From positions 1 to 64,000 of the forward strand of contig ONIH01000001.1 in assembly GCA_900317825.1 (NCBI GenBank): a DNA stretch of 64,000 nucleotides, read 5' to 3'. Below are positions 52,791 through 61,386 of the stretch, in pieces; position 1 is the first letter of the stretch, and each line of letters begins with the position of its first letter. This DNA comes from an uncultured Lachnospiraceae bacterium. GTDB lineage: Bacteria; Bacillota; Clostridia; Lachnospirales; Lachnospiraceae. The position numbers and the translations under genes are program-made. The notes under the pieces are model-generated. The model saw nothing but the letters and a program-made list of their open reading frames with translations, was not told the DNA's origin and searched no databases.

Positions 52791-54272
52791 ATGAATGCAA
52801 AAAATATAATGATCCAGGGGACGATGTCCGGGGTCGGAAAAAGTCTGATAACGGCGGGACTCTGCCGCATATATACGAGAAGAGGCTTAAGAGTCGCTCC
52901 GTTCAAGTCGCAGAATATGGCGCTTAATTCCTATGTGACAGCTGACGGCGGCGAGATAGGAACTGCGACTGCTCTCCAGGCCTTAGCCTGTGAAAAAGAG
53001 CCGACGGTCGGGATGAACCCTGTGCTTTTAAAACCTTCGACAGATACAAAAAGCCAGGTCATAGTAAACGGAAAGGCAGTCGAGAACCTGTCGGCGAGAG
53101 ATTATTTCAGAAAGAAAAAATCCCTGATGCCAGAGATAGTATCTGACTACAGAAGCCTCGCACGGGAAAATGACCTGATAGTCATCGAAGGCGCCGGCTC
53201 CTGCTGCGAGCTGAACCTAAGGAAAGACGACATCGTAAATATGGGACTTGCAAAAGAGCTCAATGCCCCTGTCATTTTAGTAGGAGACATAGACAGAGGA
53301 GGCATTTTTGCGCAGCTGTACGGGAGCGTAAAACTCCTGTCTGATGATGAACAGGAACTGATAAAAGGTCTTATCGTAAATAAGTTCCGCGGAGATCCGG
53401 CACTTTTTCAGGATGGAGTAGACATCATCGAAAAAAATACAAAAAAGCCGGTCCTGGGTGTCCTTCCATACACGAGACTCGAGCTTCCCGAAGAGGACTC
53501 TCTTTCGGACAGGCTTTCGAACACGAAGGTCAAAGACATAGATATCGCAGTCATCAGGTTTCCGAAGATATCGAACTATACGGACTTCCTTCCGTTGGAG
53601 AGACAGTCGGAAGTATCCGTCAGATACGTAGATGATCTGGCGCAGATAGGGGAGCCTGACCTTATCATCCTGCCCGGAACTAAAAATACTATCGCCGATC
53701 TCAGATGGCTTAAAAAGAGCCGCATAGCAGCTTTTTTAAAGAAAAATAAAGGGAAGATACCAATTCTCGGGATCTGTGGCGGCTATCAGATGCTCGGACG
53801 CGGCATCTCAGATCCGGACAGCATAGAAGAGGGCGGCACAGAAAACGGACTTGATCTGATACCTATGAACACAGTTATGAAGAGAGATAAGACCACGAGA
53901 CAGGTGACAGGACACCTGGCAAACGGCGAGAAGATCAGGGGATATGAGATACACTGTGGTGTGAGCCTATACAAATCAGGACAGCAGAAATTCAAAAAGC
54001 CGCTGATATACCATATAAATGGAGCGGACAGTGACCATGAGGGTTATATAAGTGAAGAGAAGCTCGTCGCAGGCACTTACTGGCACGGCTTTTTTGACGA
54101 GGCAGGCGCGGTAAGGACGCTTCTCGGATTTTTATATAAGAGAAAAGGAAAGCCGCTCCCGCCGGAGATAAATGTCTCACAGCGTGAAGCGACTCTTAAA
54201 GAACTGGACCGGTTTGCGGATATACTCGAGGCGAACCTCGATATGGACTTTATAGATAAAGACATTCTTTAG
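52791..54272 (+). CDS. cobQ: Cobyric acid synthase
   Basis: Glutamine-dependent amidotransferase that amidates four side chains of adenosylcobyrinic acid a,c-diamide. The 493-residue protein has an N-terminal P-loop-like ATP-binding half (IMIQGTMSGVGKSLITAGLC, VAPFKSQNMALNSYVTADGG) and a C-terminal class I glutaminase half with nucleophile Cys in ILGICGGYQMLGRGI and a late TYWHGFFDEAGAVR containing the catalytic His. ATG 52791 matches the family start; codons from 52761 lie inside the palindromic element. No other cobalamin gene is nearby. The 3' end overlaps the convergent sensor gene by 23 bases. Confidence 0.95.
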   Translation: MNAKNIMIQGTMSGVGKSLITAGLCRIYTRRGLRVAPFKSQNMALNSYVTADGGEIGTATALQALACEKEPTVGMNPVLLKPSTDTKSQVIVNGKAVENLSARDYFRKKKSLMPEIVSDYRSLARENDLIVIEGAGSCCELNLRKDDIVNMGLAKELNAPVILVGDIDRGGIFAQLYGSVKLLSDDEQELIKGLIVNKFRGDPALFQDGVDIIEKNTKKPVLGVLPYTRLELPEEDSLSDRLSNTKVKDIDIAVIRFPKISNYTDFLPLERQSEVSVRYVDDLAQIGEPDLIILPGTKNTIADLRWLKKSRIAAFLKKNKGKIPILGICGGYQMLGRGISDPDSIEEGGTENGLDLIPMNTVMKRDKTTRQVTGHLANGEKIRGYEIHCGVSLYKSGQQKFKKPLIYHINGADSDHEGYISEEKLVAGTYWHGFFDEAGAVRTLLGFLYKRKGKPLPPEINVSQREATLKELDRFADILEANLDMDFIDKDIL

Positions 54273-55149
54273 TCTTTATCGAAAGCTCCTCGTAGTTTAT
54301 CCTCTTTTCAGGATCACGGTTTTCGTATATTTTGCCAGCGAGGATGTCCATAGCATGGGCACCCTGGTGCATAGGACTCTGATAGACAGAACAGTCTATG
54401 AGTCCTTTTTTCATGAATTCACGGGTGGCAGGGAAGACGTCCAATGTCACGACGTGGAACTTAAGCCTCGTCGTCATAGTGAATATACCCTTGCAGCCTC
54501 CGTAGATACCGCCCGTCGTAGCAAAGAAAAATGCTGAGATGACCGGGTTATCCGACATCATCTTCTGGACGAGTTCGTAAGCCCTGTAATCGTCGTCATG
54601 GCATTCGCCGATAGACTCGACAGTGATATTCCGTTTGGAATGCTTTATGAAGTCTCTGAAACCGGCGATGCGCTGCTCGTGTACCTTTATCTGGCGGGAA
54701 CCGGTGACAATGCCTATCTCGGTTCCGTCCTCGCAGAAGCTAAGCATCTGAGCGGCGGCTACTTCACCTGCCTTATATGGGTCGGTTCCTACATAAGCTA
54801 TGCGCTCTGTGTCAGCGATGTCGGTGTGGACGGTGACCACAGGGATGCCCTCGTGCGATATCTTATTTATCGTGTCAGCCACCATCCGGTCGTCGACAGG
54901 AGAGATAACGAGGCCCTTTATGCCTTCATTTACGAGCTCATCGATGTCCTTTACCTGCTGGATCGGATCCATCGGAGAGTAGCGGACTAAAAGCTCAGGC
55001 TTTGCGTCGAGAGCGGAAGCGGCGAGCTGTATTCCCTTATATACTTTCTTGAAAAAATCAGCGGTCTTCTCGGCTCCGTAAAAAATGACTCCGATCCTGT
55101 CACGTGTGGTTTCGTTAGTTTGTCTGTTTGCCTTCTTCTGTGCCGTCAT
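54250..55149 (-). CDS. LacI-type periplasmic-binding-fold sensor without DNA-binding domain
   Basis: A 299-residue protein with the sugar-binding fold of LacI regulators and ribose-binding proteins (RIGVIFYGAEKTADFFKKVY, GIKGLVISPVDDRMVADTIN, AYVGTDPYKAGEVAAAQML, SAFFFATTGGIYGGCKGI). It has neither a LacI helix-turn-helix nor a signal peptide: it begins MTAQKKANRQTNETTRD. It starts inside the MarR gene (35-base overlap, GGGGGT ribosome site), so both are made together; it could sense a small molecule for that regulator. No ABC permease is nearby. The ligand is unknown. Its 3' end overlaps convergent cobQ by 23 bases. Confidence 0.75.
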   Translation of the reverse strand: MTAQKKANRQTNETTRDRIGVIFYGAEKTADFFKKVYKGIQLAASALDAKPELLVRYSPMDPIQQVKDIDELVNEGIKGLVISPVDDRMVADTINKISHEGIPVVTVHTDIADTERIAYVGTDPYKAGEVAAAQMLSFCEDGTEIGIVTGSRQIKVHEQRIAGFRDFIKHSKRNITVESIGECHDDDYRAYELVQKMMSDNPVISAFFFATTGGIYGGCKGIFTMTTRLKFHVVTLDVFPATREFMKKGLIDCSVYQSPMHQGAHAMDILAGKIYENRDPEKRINYEELSIKTKECLYL

Positions 55150-55606
55150 CGGTCTTACCCCCTTTTCCTATAAAATCTACATCCGGCATGAGTTCTTTAT
55201 CTATGATATCGAGCATTTCAGTGAATTTCTGGTAGTCTTCTTCAGAAAAACGCTCCTTTACCCTGTTCGAAATGACCTTGATATAGGCTTCGTTAACCTG
55301 ATTATACTTCTCATACTTCGGCGTAGGCTCGAGGTAGTAGGTACGCAGGTCTTTCTTGCTTTGTATCTTCCGCAGGTAGCCCTTCTTTATGAGGCTTGAA
55401 ACCCTGTAGGCTGCGTTCGGTGCTGATATCTTCATGGCACTGGCAAACTGCGCGACGGTAGGATGGTCAAGCGTGTTTATCGCCTCCATCGAAAAAGTCT
55501 CGACAGTCGTCAGAGTAGCCTCGCGGTTTTCAAACGTAGAGTACACCTGCGTGTAAAAATGCAGGCGGAGCTTATTATAAACGTTATGAAGTACTTCCTG
55601 TAACAT
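55115..55606 (-). CDS. fabT: MarR-family regulator, probable FabT of fatty acid synthesis
   Basis: A 163-residue winged-helix regulator: TLDHPTVAQFASAMKISAPN then AAYRVSSLIKKGYLRKIQSK is the recognition region and wing of a MarR protein. In Firmicutes lacking FapR, FabT next to the fab genes represses them when bound to long acyl-ACP. Its divergent position to acpP supports that role. Start at 55606 follows GGAGGG; upstream in-frame codons overlap the promoter. The C-terminal tail is charged (DGTEEGKQTN) and overlaps the following sensor gene. Confidence 0.75.
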   Translation of the reverse strand: MLQEVLHNVYNKLRLHFYTQVYSTFENREATLTTVETFSMEAINTLDHPTVAQFASAMKISAPNAAYRVSSLIKKGYLRKIQSKKDLRTYYLEPTPKYEKYNQVNEAYIKVISNRVKERFSEEDYQKFTEMLDIIDKELMPDVDFIGKGGKTDDGTEEGKQTN

Positions 55607-55646
55607 TATTCCCTCCACTGAAATAAAATATAAAAACTTTAGAATT

Positions 55647-55675
55647 ATTGTACCATTGACGACTAAAAATTGCAA
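55647..55675 (-). promoter_or_regulatory. Promoter of fabT
   Basis: Minus strand TTGCAA (55675-55670), 17-bp spacer, TACAAT (55652-55647). Confidence 0.65.
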
Positions 55676-55711
55676 AAGATTTTTACTTAAAAAAAATTAC
55701 TTAAAATTCCC

Positions 55712-55740
55712 TTGACAATGTCTGCTAAGTGCATTATACT
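55712..55740 (+). promoter_or_regulatory. Promoter of the fab operon
   Basis: TTGACA (55712-55717), 17-bp spacer, TATACT (55735-55740). It has the best consensus match of the local promoters, fitting a highly used operon. Confidence 0.8.
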
Positions 55741-55746
55741 TCAACT

Positions 55747-55776
55747 GTTTTAATTAAACAAGATTTAAATTAAAAC
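55747..55776 (+). promoter_or_regulatory. AT-rich inverted repeat at the fab operon start site, possible FabT operator
   Basis: GTTTTAATT (55747-55755) and AATTAAAAC (55768-55776) are exact complements spaced by 12 bases, starting at the expected first transcribed base. Additional TTTAAAT and TTAAAC units surround it. A MarR dimer bound here would block transcription. Confidence 0.5.
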
Positions 55777-55833
55777 ATTAAACTAAATTTTTTAAAGCAA
55801 GTGGCCGAAAGCCGCGCGGAAAAGGAGACAAAA

Positions 55834-56067
55834 ATGGATTTCGAAAAATTACAGGAACTTATTGCAGACAACCTCGACGTAGACAAGGAAGACGTAAAGC
55901 CTGAGGCAAAGCTAATCGACGACCTCGACGCTGATTCACTCGCAGTCGTAGAGCTTCAGATGGCTATCGAGGATGAGGCCGGAGTAAAGATTCCGGATGA
56001 GGATGTTCAGAAGCTTGTAACAGTTCAGGATATCGTAGATGAGATCGAGAAGTGCAAGAAAGCATGA
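55834..56067 (+). CDS. acpP: Acyl carrier protein
   Basis: The 77-residue carrier of growing acyl chains. It is acidic with the four-helix pattern and the phosphopantetheine serine Ser35 in DADSLAVVEL. The start at 55834 follows AAAAGGAG; an in-frame GTG at 55801 lies in the leader. It is the first gene of the operon and its stop overlaps the accD start (ATGA). Confidence 0.95.
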   Translation: MDFEKLQELIADNLDVDKEDVKPEAKLIDDLDADSLAVVELQMAIEDEAGVKIPDEDVQKLVTVQDIVDEIEKCKKA

Positions 56068-56882
56068 CAGTAGAAGAATATAACGAGACAGACCCTTTTA
56101 TCATGTGCAAGGGCTGCCATAGGAGATCTAGAAAAAGCCAGTGGGAAAGCCACTATTATGTGTGTCCGGTCTGTGGAAAGTACAAAAATATTTCCGCTCC
56201 GTACCGCTTTAAGCTCATTTTTGACAGCGACAGCTTCAAGCTGATGAACAGGGGGATCACTTCGGACGATCCACTCGATTTCCCAGGCTATAAAGAGAAG
56301 CTTAAAGATGCCAGGGAGAAGACTCATCTGCATGAGACCGCCGTGGCAGCAGTAGGCAAAGTCTCCGGAGTAAAAGTCGTATCTGTAGTCCTGGACAGCA
56401 GATTTTTCATGGGATCTATGAGCCAGGCAGCAGGCGAGAGGATCACGAGAGCGATAGAATACGCTGACAAGCACAAGCTTCCGCTGATCATTTTTTCAGC
56501 ATCGGGCGGAGCCAGAATGCAGGAGGGAATGTTCTCGCTCTGGCAGATGGCAAAGACAGCCGACGCAGTCGAGGAGTTCTCGAGAAACGGTGGACTCTAC
56601 ATCAGCGTCCTGACCCATCCTACGACAGGCGGCGTTACAGCGTCTTTTGCTACACTTGGAGACATCACTCTGGCAGAGCCTGGGGCACTGATCGGATTTG
56701 CCGGACCGCGTGTCATCGAGCAGACCATCGGAAAAAAGCTGCCGAAGGGATTTCAGAGAGCAGAGTATCTGTATCAGCACGGTTTCGTAGACGCCATTGT
56801 ACCGCGTGACGAGCTGAAAAAAACGCTCACAAAGCTTCTGATGCTCCACGGATATAAAGTCACGGGAGGCACTCCATGGTAG
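56064..56882 (+). CDS. accD: Acetyl-CoA carboxylase carboxyltransferase subunit beta
   Basis: Beta half of the carboxyltransferase that passes CO2 from biotin to acetyl-CoA. The N-terminal zinc ribbon has Cys15, Cys18, Cys34 and Cys37 (CKGC, CPVC), followed by the crotonase-like fold with FSASGGARMQEGMFSLWQMA and HPTTGGVTASFATLGDITLA. At 272 residues it is slightly shorter than E. coli AccD. It starts in a four-base overlap with acpP and ends in a seven-base overlap with accA. Confidence 0.96.
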   Translation: MTVEEYNETDPFIMCKGCHRRSRKSQWESHYYVCPVCGKYKNISAPYRFKLIFDSDSFKLMNRGITSDDPLDFPGYKEKLKDAREKTHLHETAVAAVGKVSGVKVVSVVLDSRFFMGSMSQAAGERITRAIEYADKHKLPLIIFSASGGARMQEGMFSLWQMAKTADAVEEFSRNGGLYISVLTHPTTGGVTASFATLGDITLAEPGALIGFAGPRVIEQTIGKKLPKGFQRAEYLYQHGFVDAIVPRDELKKTLTKLLMLHGYKVTGGTPW

Positions 56883-57829
56883 ATAAGATATTAGACCAGA
56901 CTGCAAAAATAGATAAAAAAATTGAAGAGCTGGAAAGCGAACAGAAGGACTTAAACTGCGCCGAAGTAAGCGACAAGTACTATGAAAATGAGGAGCAGAT
57001 AGAGCATTTGAGAAAACTCAGAAGCGACCTCTTAGAACAGTGCAGGGAGCTTACACCGGAAGACCACGTGCATATCGCAAGGCTTTCAGAGAGACCTCAT
57101 ATAAAGGATTTTATCGGTGCACTGTTTACGGATTTTTTCGAGCAGAGAGGAGATCATCTCTGTGACGAGGATGCGGCTATCTACGGCGGCATAGCACTTT
57201 TCCATAAGATCCCGGTGACTGTATTGGGACACAGAAAAGGCAGAACGGTAGAGGAAAACGTAGCCTGCCGTTTCGGAATGCCTTCACCTGAGGGTTATCG
57301 CAAGGCCATGAGGATGTTCGAGGAAGCTGAGAAGTTCCACCGCCCGATAATCACTTTTATCGATACTCCTGGAGCTTACCCGGGAATGGAGGCTGAGGCT
57401 CATGGACAGGGCGAGGCAATAGCAAGGTCGCTTGCTATGATGAGCCACCTGACAGTTCCTGTCATCTCAGTCGTGACAGGTGAGGGAAACAGCGGAGGCG
57501 CCTTAGCGCTTTCAGTCGCAGACAGACTTCTGATGCTTAAGTACGCAGTATATTCAGTGCTTTCACCTGAGGGCTTCTGCAGCATACTTTTTAAAGATAC
57601 ATCTAGAAAGACCGAGGCCTGCTCACTGATGCATCTGACAGCAGATGACCTCTACCAGAATAAAATGGCCGATGAAGTCATAGATGAGCCTTTAGGCGGC
57701 GCATCCTTCGATCCGGTCAGCGTCTACGATGCATTAGATAAAGCGATATATAGAAATCTGAAGGAGCTTCAGAAGATGTCGCCGTCACAGCTCGCAGCTG
57801 ACCGCCATAGAAAGTTCAGACGAATTTAA
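56876..57829 (+). CDS. accA: Acetyl-CoA carboxylase carboxyltransferase subunit alpha
   Basis: Alpha half of the carboxyltransferase. The 317-residue protein has a helical N-terminus (IDKKIEELESEQKDLNC) and the core RPHIKDFIGALFTDFFEQRG, FGMPSPEGYRKAMRMFEEAE, FIDTPGAYPGMEAEAHGQGE and TGEGNSGGALALSVADRLLM. It overlaps accD. The biotin carrier (accB) and biotin carboxylase (accC) genes that often accompany it in this family's fab clusters are not in this operon. Confidence 0.96.
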   Translation: MVDKILDQTAKIDKKIEELESEQKDLNCAEVSDKYYENEEQIEHLRKLRSDLLEQCRELTPEDHVHIARLSERPHIKDFIGALFTDFFEQRGDHLCDEDAAIYGGIALFHKIPVTVLGHRKGRTVEENVACRFGMPSPEGYRKAMRMFEEAEKFHRPIITFIDTPGAYPGMEAEAHGQGEAIARSLAMMSHLTVPVISVVTGEGNSGGALALSVADRLLMLKYAVYSVLSPEGFCSILFKDTSRKTEACSLMHLTADDLYQNKMADEVIDEPLGGASFDPVSVYDALDKAIYRNLKELQKMSPSQLAADRHRKFRRI

Positions 57830-57831
57830 TT

Positions 57832-58812
57832 ATGTATTCAGTAAAAATAATATCGACCGGACTCGCGCTCCCATCGAGAACCATCACGAACGATGATCTC
57901 GCAAAGGTCGAGGAGACTGACGATGCCTGGATCAGAAAGAGGACTGGCATCGGCGAGCGCCGGTTCACGGGAGATGGAGAGAGCGCAAACCAGCTGGCAC
58001 TCGATGCTGCCCGATCTGCGTTTGAAAAATCAGGCGTATCTAAGGAACAGATAGGTCTTGTAATGGTGGCGACACTTTCGGGAAACTATTCCACTCCGTC
58101 AGTCGCCTCGCAGATGCAGGAACCCCTTAGTCTTCCGAAGGATATCCCGTATCTCGATGTAAATGCGGCCTGCAGCGGAGCGGCCTATGCTATAGAGTTC
58201 GCCAGGTCGTATCTCGCAGCGAACCTGAACCCACAGAAACCGTATGCGATAGTCACCGGAGTCGAGGAGCTCTCGAAGCTCTTAGACCCATCCGACAGGA
58301 CTACGAATATCATTTTTGGCGATGGGGCAGGAGCTGTCGTCATGACTCTCGAAGAGGGAAGCTATGCATCGACTCTCGGTGCAGAGAGCTCTCTTGCGAT
58401 AAACTGCGGCGGAGCGAAAAATTCGATTTCACTCAATACTCCGGATGCTTCACACACGCCTTCCTACATCAGAATGGACGGAAAAGAAGTCTTTCGTTTT
58501 GCAGTCAGGATCCTGCCATACTGCATCAGTGAGACTGTATCAAAGGCAGGACTTACTTTCGAGGATATAGACTGGTTCATCTGCCATCAGGCAAATAAGC
58601 GGATCATCGACCATGTGGTGCGCGCGATGAAGCTGCCGAAAGAGAAGTTCTACTGTAATGTAGACCACATCGGAAATACTTCCGGTGCATCCATTTTTAT
58701 CTGTCTCGCAGAGATGGAAGAGCAGGGACTTCTCCATTCAGGGGACACCCTTCTGCTTGCCGGTTTCGGCAGCGGACTTACCTGGGGCAGCTGTGTAGTG
58801 AGGTACAGGTAA
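57832..58812 (+). CDS. fabH: 3-oxoacyl-ACP synthase III
   Basis: Starts each fatty acid by condensing acetyl- or branched acyl-CoA with malonyl-ACP. The 326-residue protein has the Cys-His-Asn triad: Cys114 in VNAACSGAAYAIEF, His252 in ICHQANKRIID and Asn in GNTSGASIFICL. DDAWIRKRTGIGERR near the N-terminus is typical. The start lies two bases after accA with a weak ribosome site, so it probably depends on coupling. Confidence 0.96.
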   Translation: MYSVKIISTGLALPSRTITNDDLAKVEETDDAWIRKRTGIGERRFTGDGESANQLALDAARSAFEKSGVSKEQIGLVMVATLSGNYSTPSVASQMQEPLSLPKDIPYLDVNAACSGAAYAIEFARSYLAANLNPQKPYAIVTGVEELSKLLDPSDRTTNIIFGDGAGAVVMTLEEGSYASTLGAESSLAINCGGAKNSISLNTPDASHTPSYIRMDGKEVFRFAVRILPYCISETVSKAGLTFEDIDWFICHQANKRIIDHVVRAMKLPKEKFYCNVDHIGNTSGASIFICLAEMEEQGLLHSGDTLLLAGFGSGLTWGSCVVRYR

Positions 58813-58835
58813 AAACGCCTCTTAGAAAGGAACAT

Positions 58836-59744
58836 ATGGATCTAACAGATATAACAGGAACAGAATTTCCGCTGATACAGGGCGGCATGGCCAATATAGC
58901 AACCGGTGAATTTGCGGCTGCTGTTTCAAATGCCGGCGGCCTGGGGCTTATAGCTTCTGGCGGATTTTCCTGTGAGCGGATAAAAGAAGAGATAGAAAAA
59001 GCCAGAAAGCTTACCGATAAGCCATTCGGCGTAAACCTGATGCTGATGCATCCGGAAGTCGAGCAGATCGCAGACCTGCTCGCAGAGGAGAAGGTTCCGT
59101 TCGTAACGACAGGAGCTGGAAATCCGGCACGCTTCATGCAGAAGTGGAAAGAAGCCGGAATAAATGTCTTCCCGGTAGTCGCAGCTCCGACACTTGCGAT
59201 AATGATGGAGCGTGACGGCGCAGACGCAGTCATAGCTGAAGGAAGCGAGAGCGGCGGACACATCGGAGAGATGGCTACTATGACGCTCGTTCCTCAGGTA
59301 TGCGACGCTGTGAGCATCCCGGTAATTGCAGCAGGCGGTATCGCAGATCACAGACAGTTCCTTGCGGCAAAGGACTTAGGAGCCTGCGGAGTGCAGGTCG
59401 GCACAGCACTTTTGGCATCGAATGAGTGCCCTATACATGAGAACTACAAGGAAGCCCTCATAAAAGCAAAGGGCACTGACGCAGTCGTTACAGGACGCAT
59501 CGGAGGAACACCTGTCAGAGTCCTTAAGAACCGGATGACGAAAGAGTATATAAAGAGCGAAAAGGCAGGCGCCACGATGGAAGAACTCGAGAAGTTCACC
59601 CTTGGAAGCCTGAGACGTGCGGTATTCGACGGTGACACAAAGACTGGAAGCCTTATGGCAGGCCAGACTGCAGGACAGGTAAAGAGTATCCGTCCGCTCC
59701 GTGAGATCATCGAGGACATCTGTGTTGGAAAGGAAAAGGCATGA
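58836..59744 (+). CDS. fabK: Enoyl-ACP reductase II (FMN-dependent)
   Basis: Reduces the enoyl-ACP double bond in the last step of each elongation round, using FMN and NAD(P)H; it replaces FabI in many Lachnospiraceae and streptococci and is triclosan-insensitive. The 302-residue TIM-barrel protein shows FPLIQGGMANIATGEFAAAV, GVNLMLMHPEVEQIADLL, VIAEGSESGGHIGEMATMTL and VIAAGGIADHRQFLAAKDLG with flavin contacts. AGAAAGGA precedes the start. Four-base overlap with fabD. Confidence 0.95.
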   Translation: MDLTDITGTEFPLIQGGMANIATGEFAAAVSNAGGLGLIASGGFSCERIKEEIEKARKLTDKPFGVNLMLMHPEVEQIADLLAEEKVPFVTTGAGNPARFMQKWKEAGINVFPVVAAPTLAIMMERDGADAVIAEGSESGGHIGEMATMTLVPQVCDAVSIPVIAAGGIADHRQFLAAKDLGACGVQVGTALLASNECPIHENYKEALIKAKGTDAVVTGRIGGTPVRVLKNRMTKEYIKSEKAGATMEELEKFTLGSLRRAVFDGDTKTGSLMAGQTAGQVKSIRPLREIIEDICVGKEKA

Positions 59745-60673
59745 AGACAGCATTTTTATATGCGGGACAGGGAGCCCAGGCCACAGGCATGGGAAGAGAC
59801 TTATATGAAAAATACCCGACATTTAAAGCGGTCTATGATACGGCAGACCGTATAAAGCCGGGCCTTAAGGACATTATTTTTGAAAATAAGGACGAGGTCT
59901 TAACACAGACCGAAAATACCCAGCCTGCTCTCGTGGCCTTCGCCATCGGAGTCACAAAGCTCTTAGAAGAAAAAAATGTATTCCCGGAGACCACCCTTGG
60001 ACTTTCGCTCGGAGAGTATTCAGCGCTCTATGGTGCGGGAGCGTTTACTGAAGAAACTGCACTCAAAGCCGTGGCATTCAGAGGAGAAGCCATGAAAAAA
60101 GCCGGAAAGGGCGGAGTCTGGGGCATGTCGGCAGTCCTCGGAATGGAGCCTTCAGAGCTTGAAAAAATCTGTGAGCAGGCCGGCTGCTATCCGACGAACT
60201 ACAACTGCCCGGGACAGATAGTCATCTCAGGCGAAAAGGAAAAGGTCGACAAGGCCGGAGAGCTCGCAAAAGAGGCTGGTGCCAGGAGAGTTCTGCCGTT
60301 AAAAGTCAGCGGACCTTTCCATACTCCTTATATGAAAAGTGCCGGAGACGCGCTTGCTGAGTATCTTCCTACTATAGATATAAAGCCGCTTCGTGTCAGG
60401 GTATTTTTCAATGCCACAGGTGATGACGGCAGCGTAAAGCTTCTAACAGACGAGAAAGCGAAGATCACTGATCTTCTGGTGCGCCAGGTACAGAATCCTG
60501 TCCGCCTCGAGAACAGCCTTACCGCACTTTTACAGGAAGGCTATGACGACTTCGTCGAGATCGGACCGGGAAAGACCCTTTCAGGCTTCGTTAAAAAATG
60601 TGCGAAGCCGCTTGGAATAAAGGATTTTTCAGTCAGGACCATAAATACAGCAGAGGACATCGAAAATCTATGA
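59741..60673 (+). CDS. fabD: Malonyl-CoA-ACP transacylase
   Basis: Loads malonyl groups from CoA to ACP. The 310-residue protein has AFLYAGQGAQATGMGRDLYE, the nucleophile Ser89 in GLSLGEYSAL and the catalytic His in GPFHTPYMKSA. The residue before the nucleophile is Leu instead of the His of the textbook GHSxG motif; Gly-Leu-Ser variants are known to me from other Firmicutes. It overlaps fabK before it and fabG after it, each by four bases (ATGA). Confidence 0.95.
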   Translation: MKTAFLYAGQGAQATGMGRDLYEKYPTFKAVYDTADRIKPGLKDIIFENKDEVLTQTENTQPALVAFAIGVTKLLEEKNVFPETTLGLSLGEYSALYGAGAFTEETALKAVAFRGEAMKKAGKGGVWGMSAVLGMEPSELEKICEQAGCYPTNYNCPGQIVISGEKEKVDKAGELAKEAGARRVLPLKVSGPFHTPYMKSAGDALAEYLPTIDIKPLRVRVFFNATGDDGSVKLLTDEKAKITDLLVRQVQNPVRLENSLTALLQEGYDDFVEIGPGKTLSGFVKKCAKPLGIKDFSVRTINTAEDIENL

Positions 60674-61386
60674 AGAGAGTGCTTATCACAGGAGCGAGCG
60701 GCGGGATCGGAAGCGCCATAGCAAAGGAGTTCGCTGCGGAAGGCTATGAGCTCGTTCTCCATTGCCATAACAACTTAAATAAATTGAATGACCTGAAAGC
60801 GGAACTTCAGGATTCCTTAACTTATGAACCGGTTCTTGTGACTGGTGATCTGTCGAAGGAAGACGATGTCAATGCTATCGTAGCAAAGGCCGGTGACATC
60901 GATGTGCTCGTAAATAATGCGGGTATCACCAGGGACAGGCTCTTAGTCACGATGAAGCCTGAGGACTTCGATACCGTGATCGAAGCGAACCTGAGGAGTG
61001 TCTATCTGACGACTCACGCAGTGCTTCGCGGCATGATAAAACGCAGATGGGGCCGGATCATAAATCTGGCAAGTGTCAGTGGAATCTACGGGAACGCAGG
61101 ACAGGCAAACTACGCGGCTTCGAAGGCAGGTATCATCGGTTTTTCAAAGTCTTTAGCGAAGGAAGTCGCCGCGAGAAATGTCACGGTAAACTGCATAGCG
61201 CCGGGCATGATAGAGACTGAGATGACCGCCGCGATACCTGAGAAGGCGAAGGAAGCACTTTTGGCAGAGATCCCGATGAAGAGGATGGGACGCCCGGAGG
61301 AGATAGCCTATGTGGCGTCTTTCCTGGCGAGTGAAAAAGCGTCGTACATAACAGGCGCTGTGATCGAAGCAGATGGAGGAATGTAA
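60670..61386 (+). CDS. fabG: 3-oxoacyl-ACP reductase
   Basis: NADPH-dependent ketoreduction of the elongation cycle. A 238-residue short-chain dehydrogenase with the TGASGGIGSAIAKEFA cofactor loop, NNAGITRDRLLV, and catalytic Ser, Tyr and Lys in NLASVSGIYGNAGQANYAAS then KAG. The start at 60670 lies in the fabD stop; upstream in-frame codons double-read fabD. It shares one base with the fabF start. Confidence 0.96.
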   Translation: MKRVLITGASGGIGSAIAKEFAAEGYELVLHCHNNLNKLNDLKAELQDSLTYEPVLVTGDLSKEDDVNAIVAKAGDIDVLVNNAGITRDRLLVTMKPEDFDTVIEANLRSVYLTTHAVLRGMIKRRWGRIINLASVSGIYGNAGQANYAASKAGIIGFSKSLAKEVAARNVTVNCIAPGMIETEMTAAIPEKAKEALLAEIPMKRMGRPEEIAYVASFLASEKASYITGAVIEADGGM

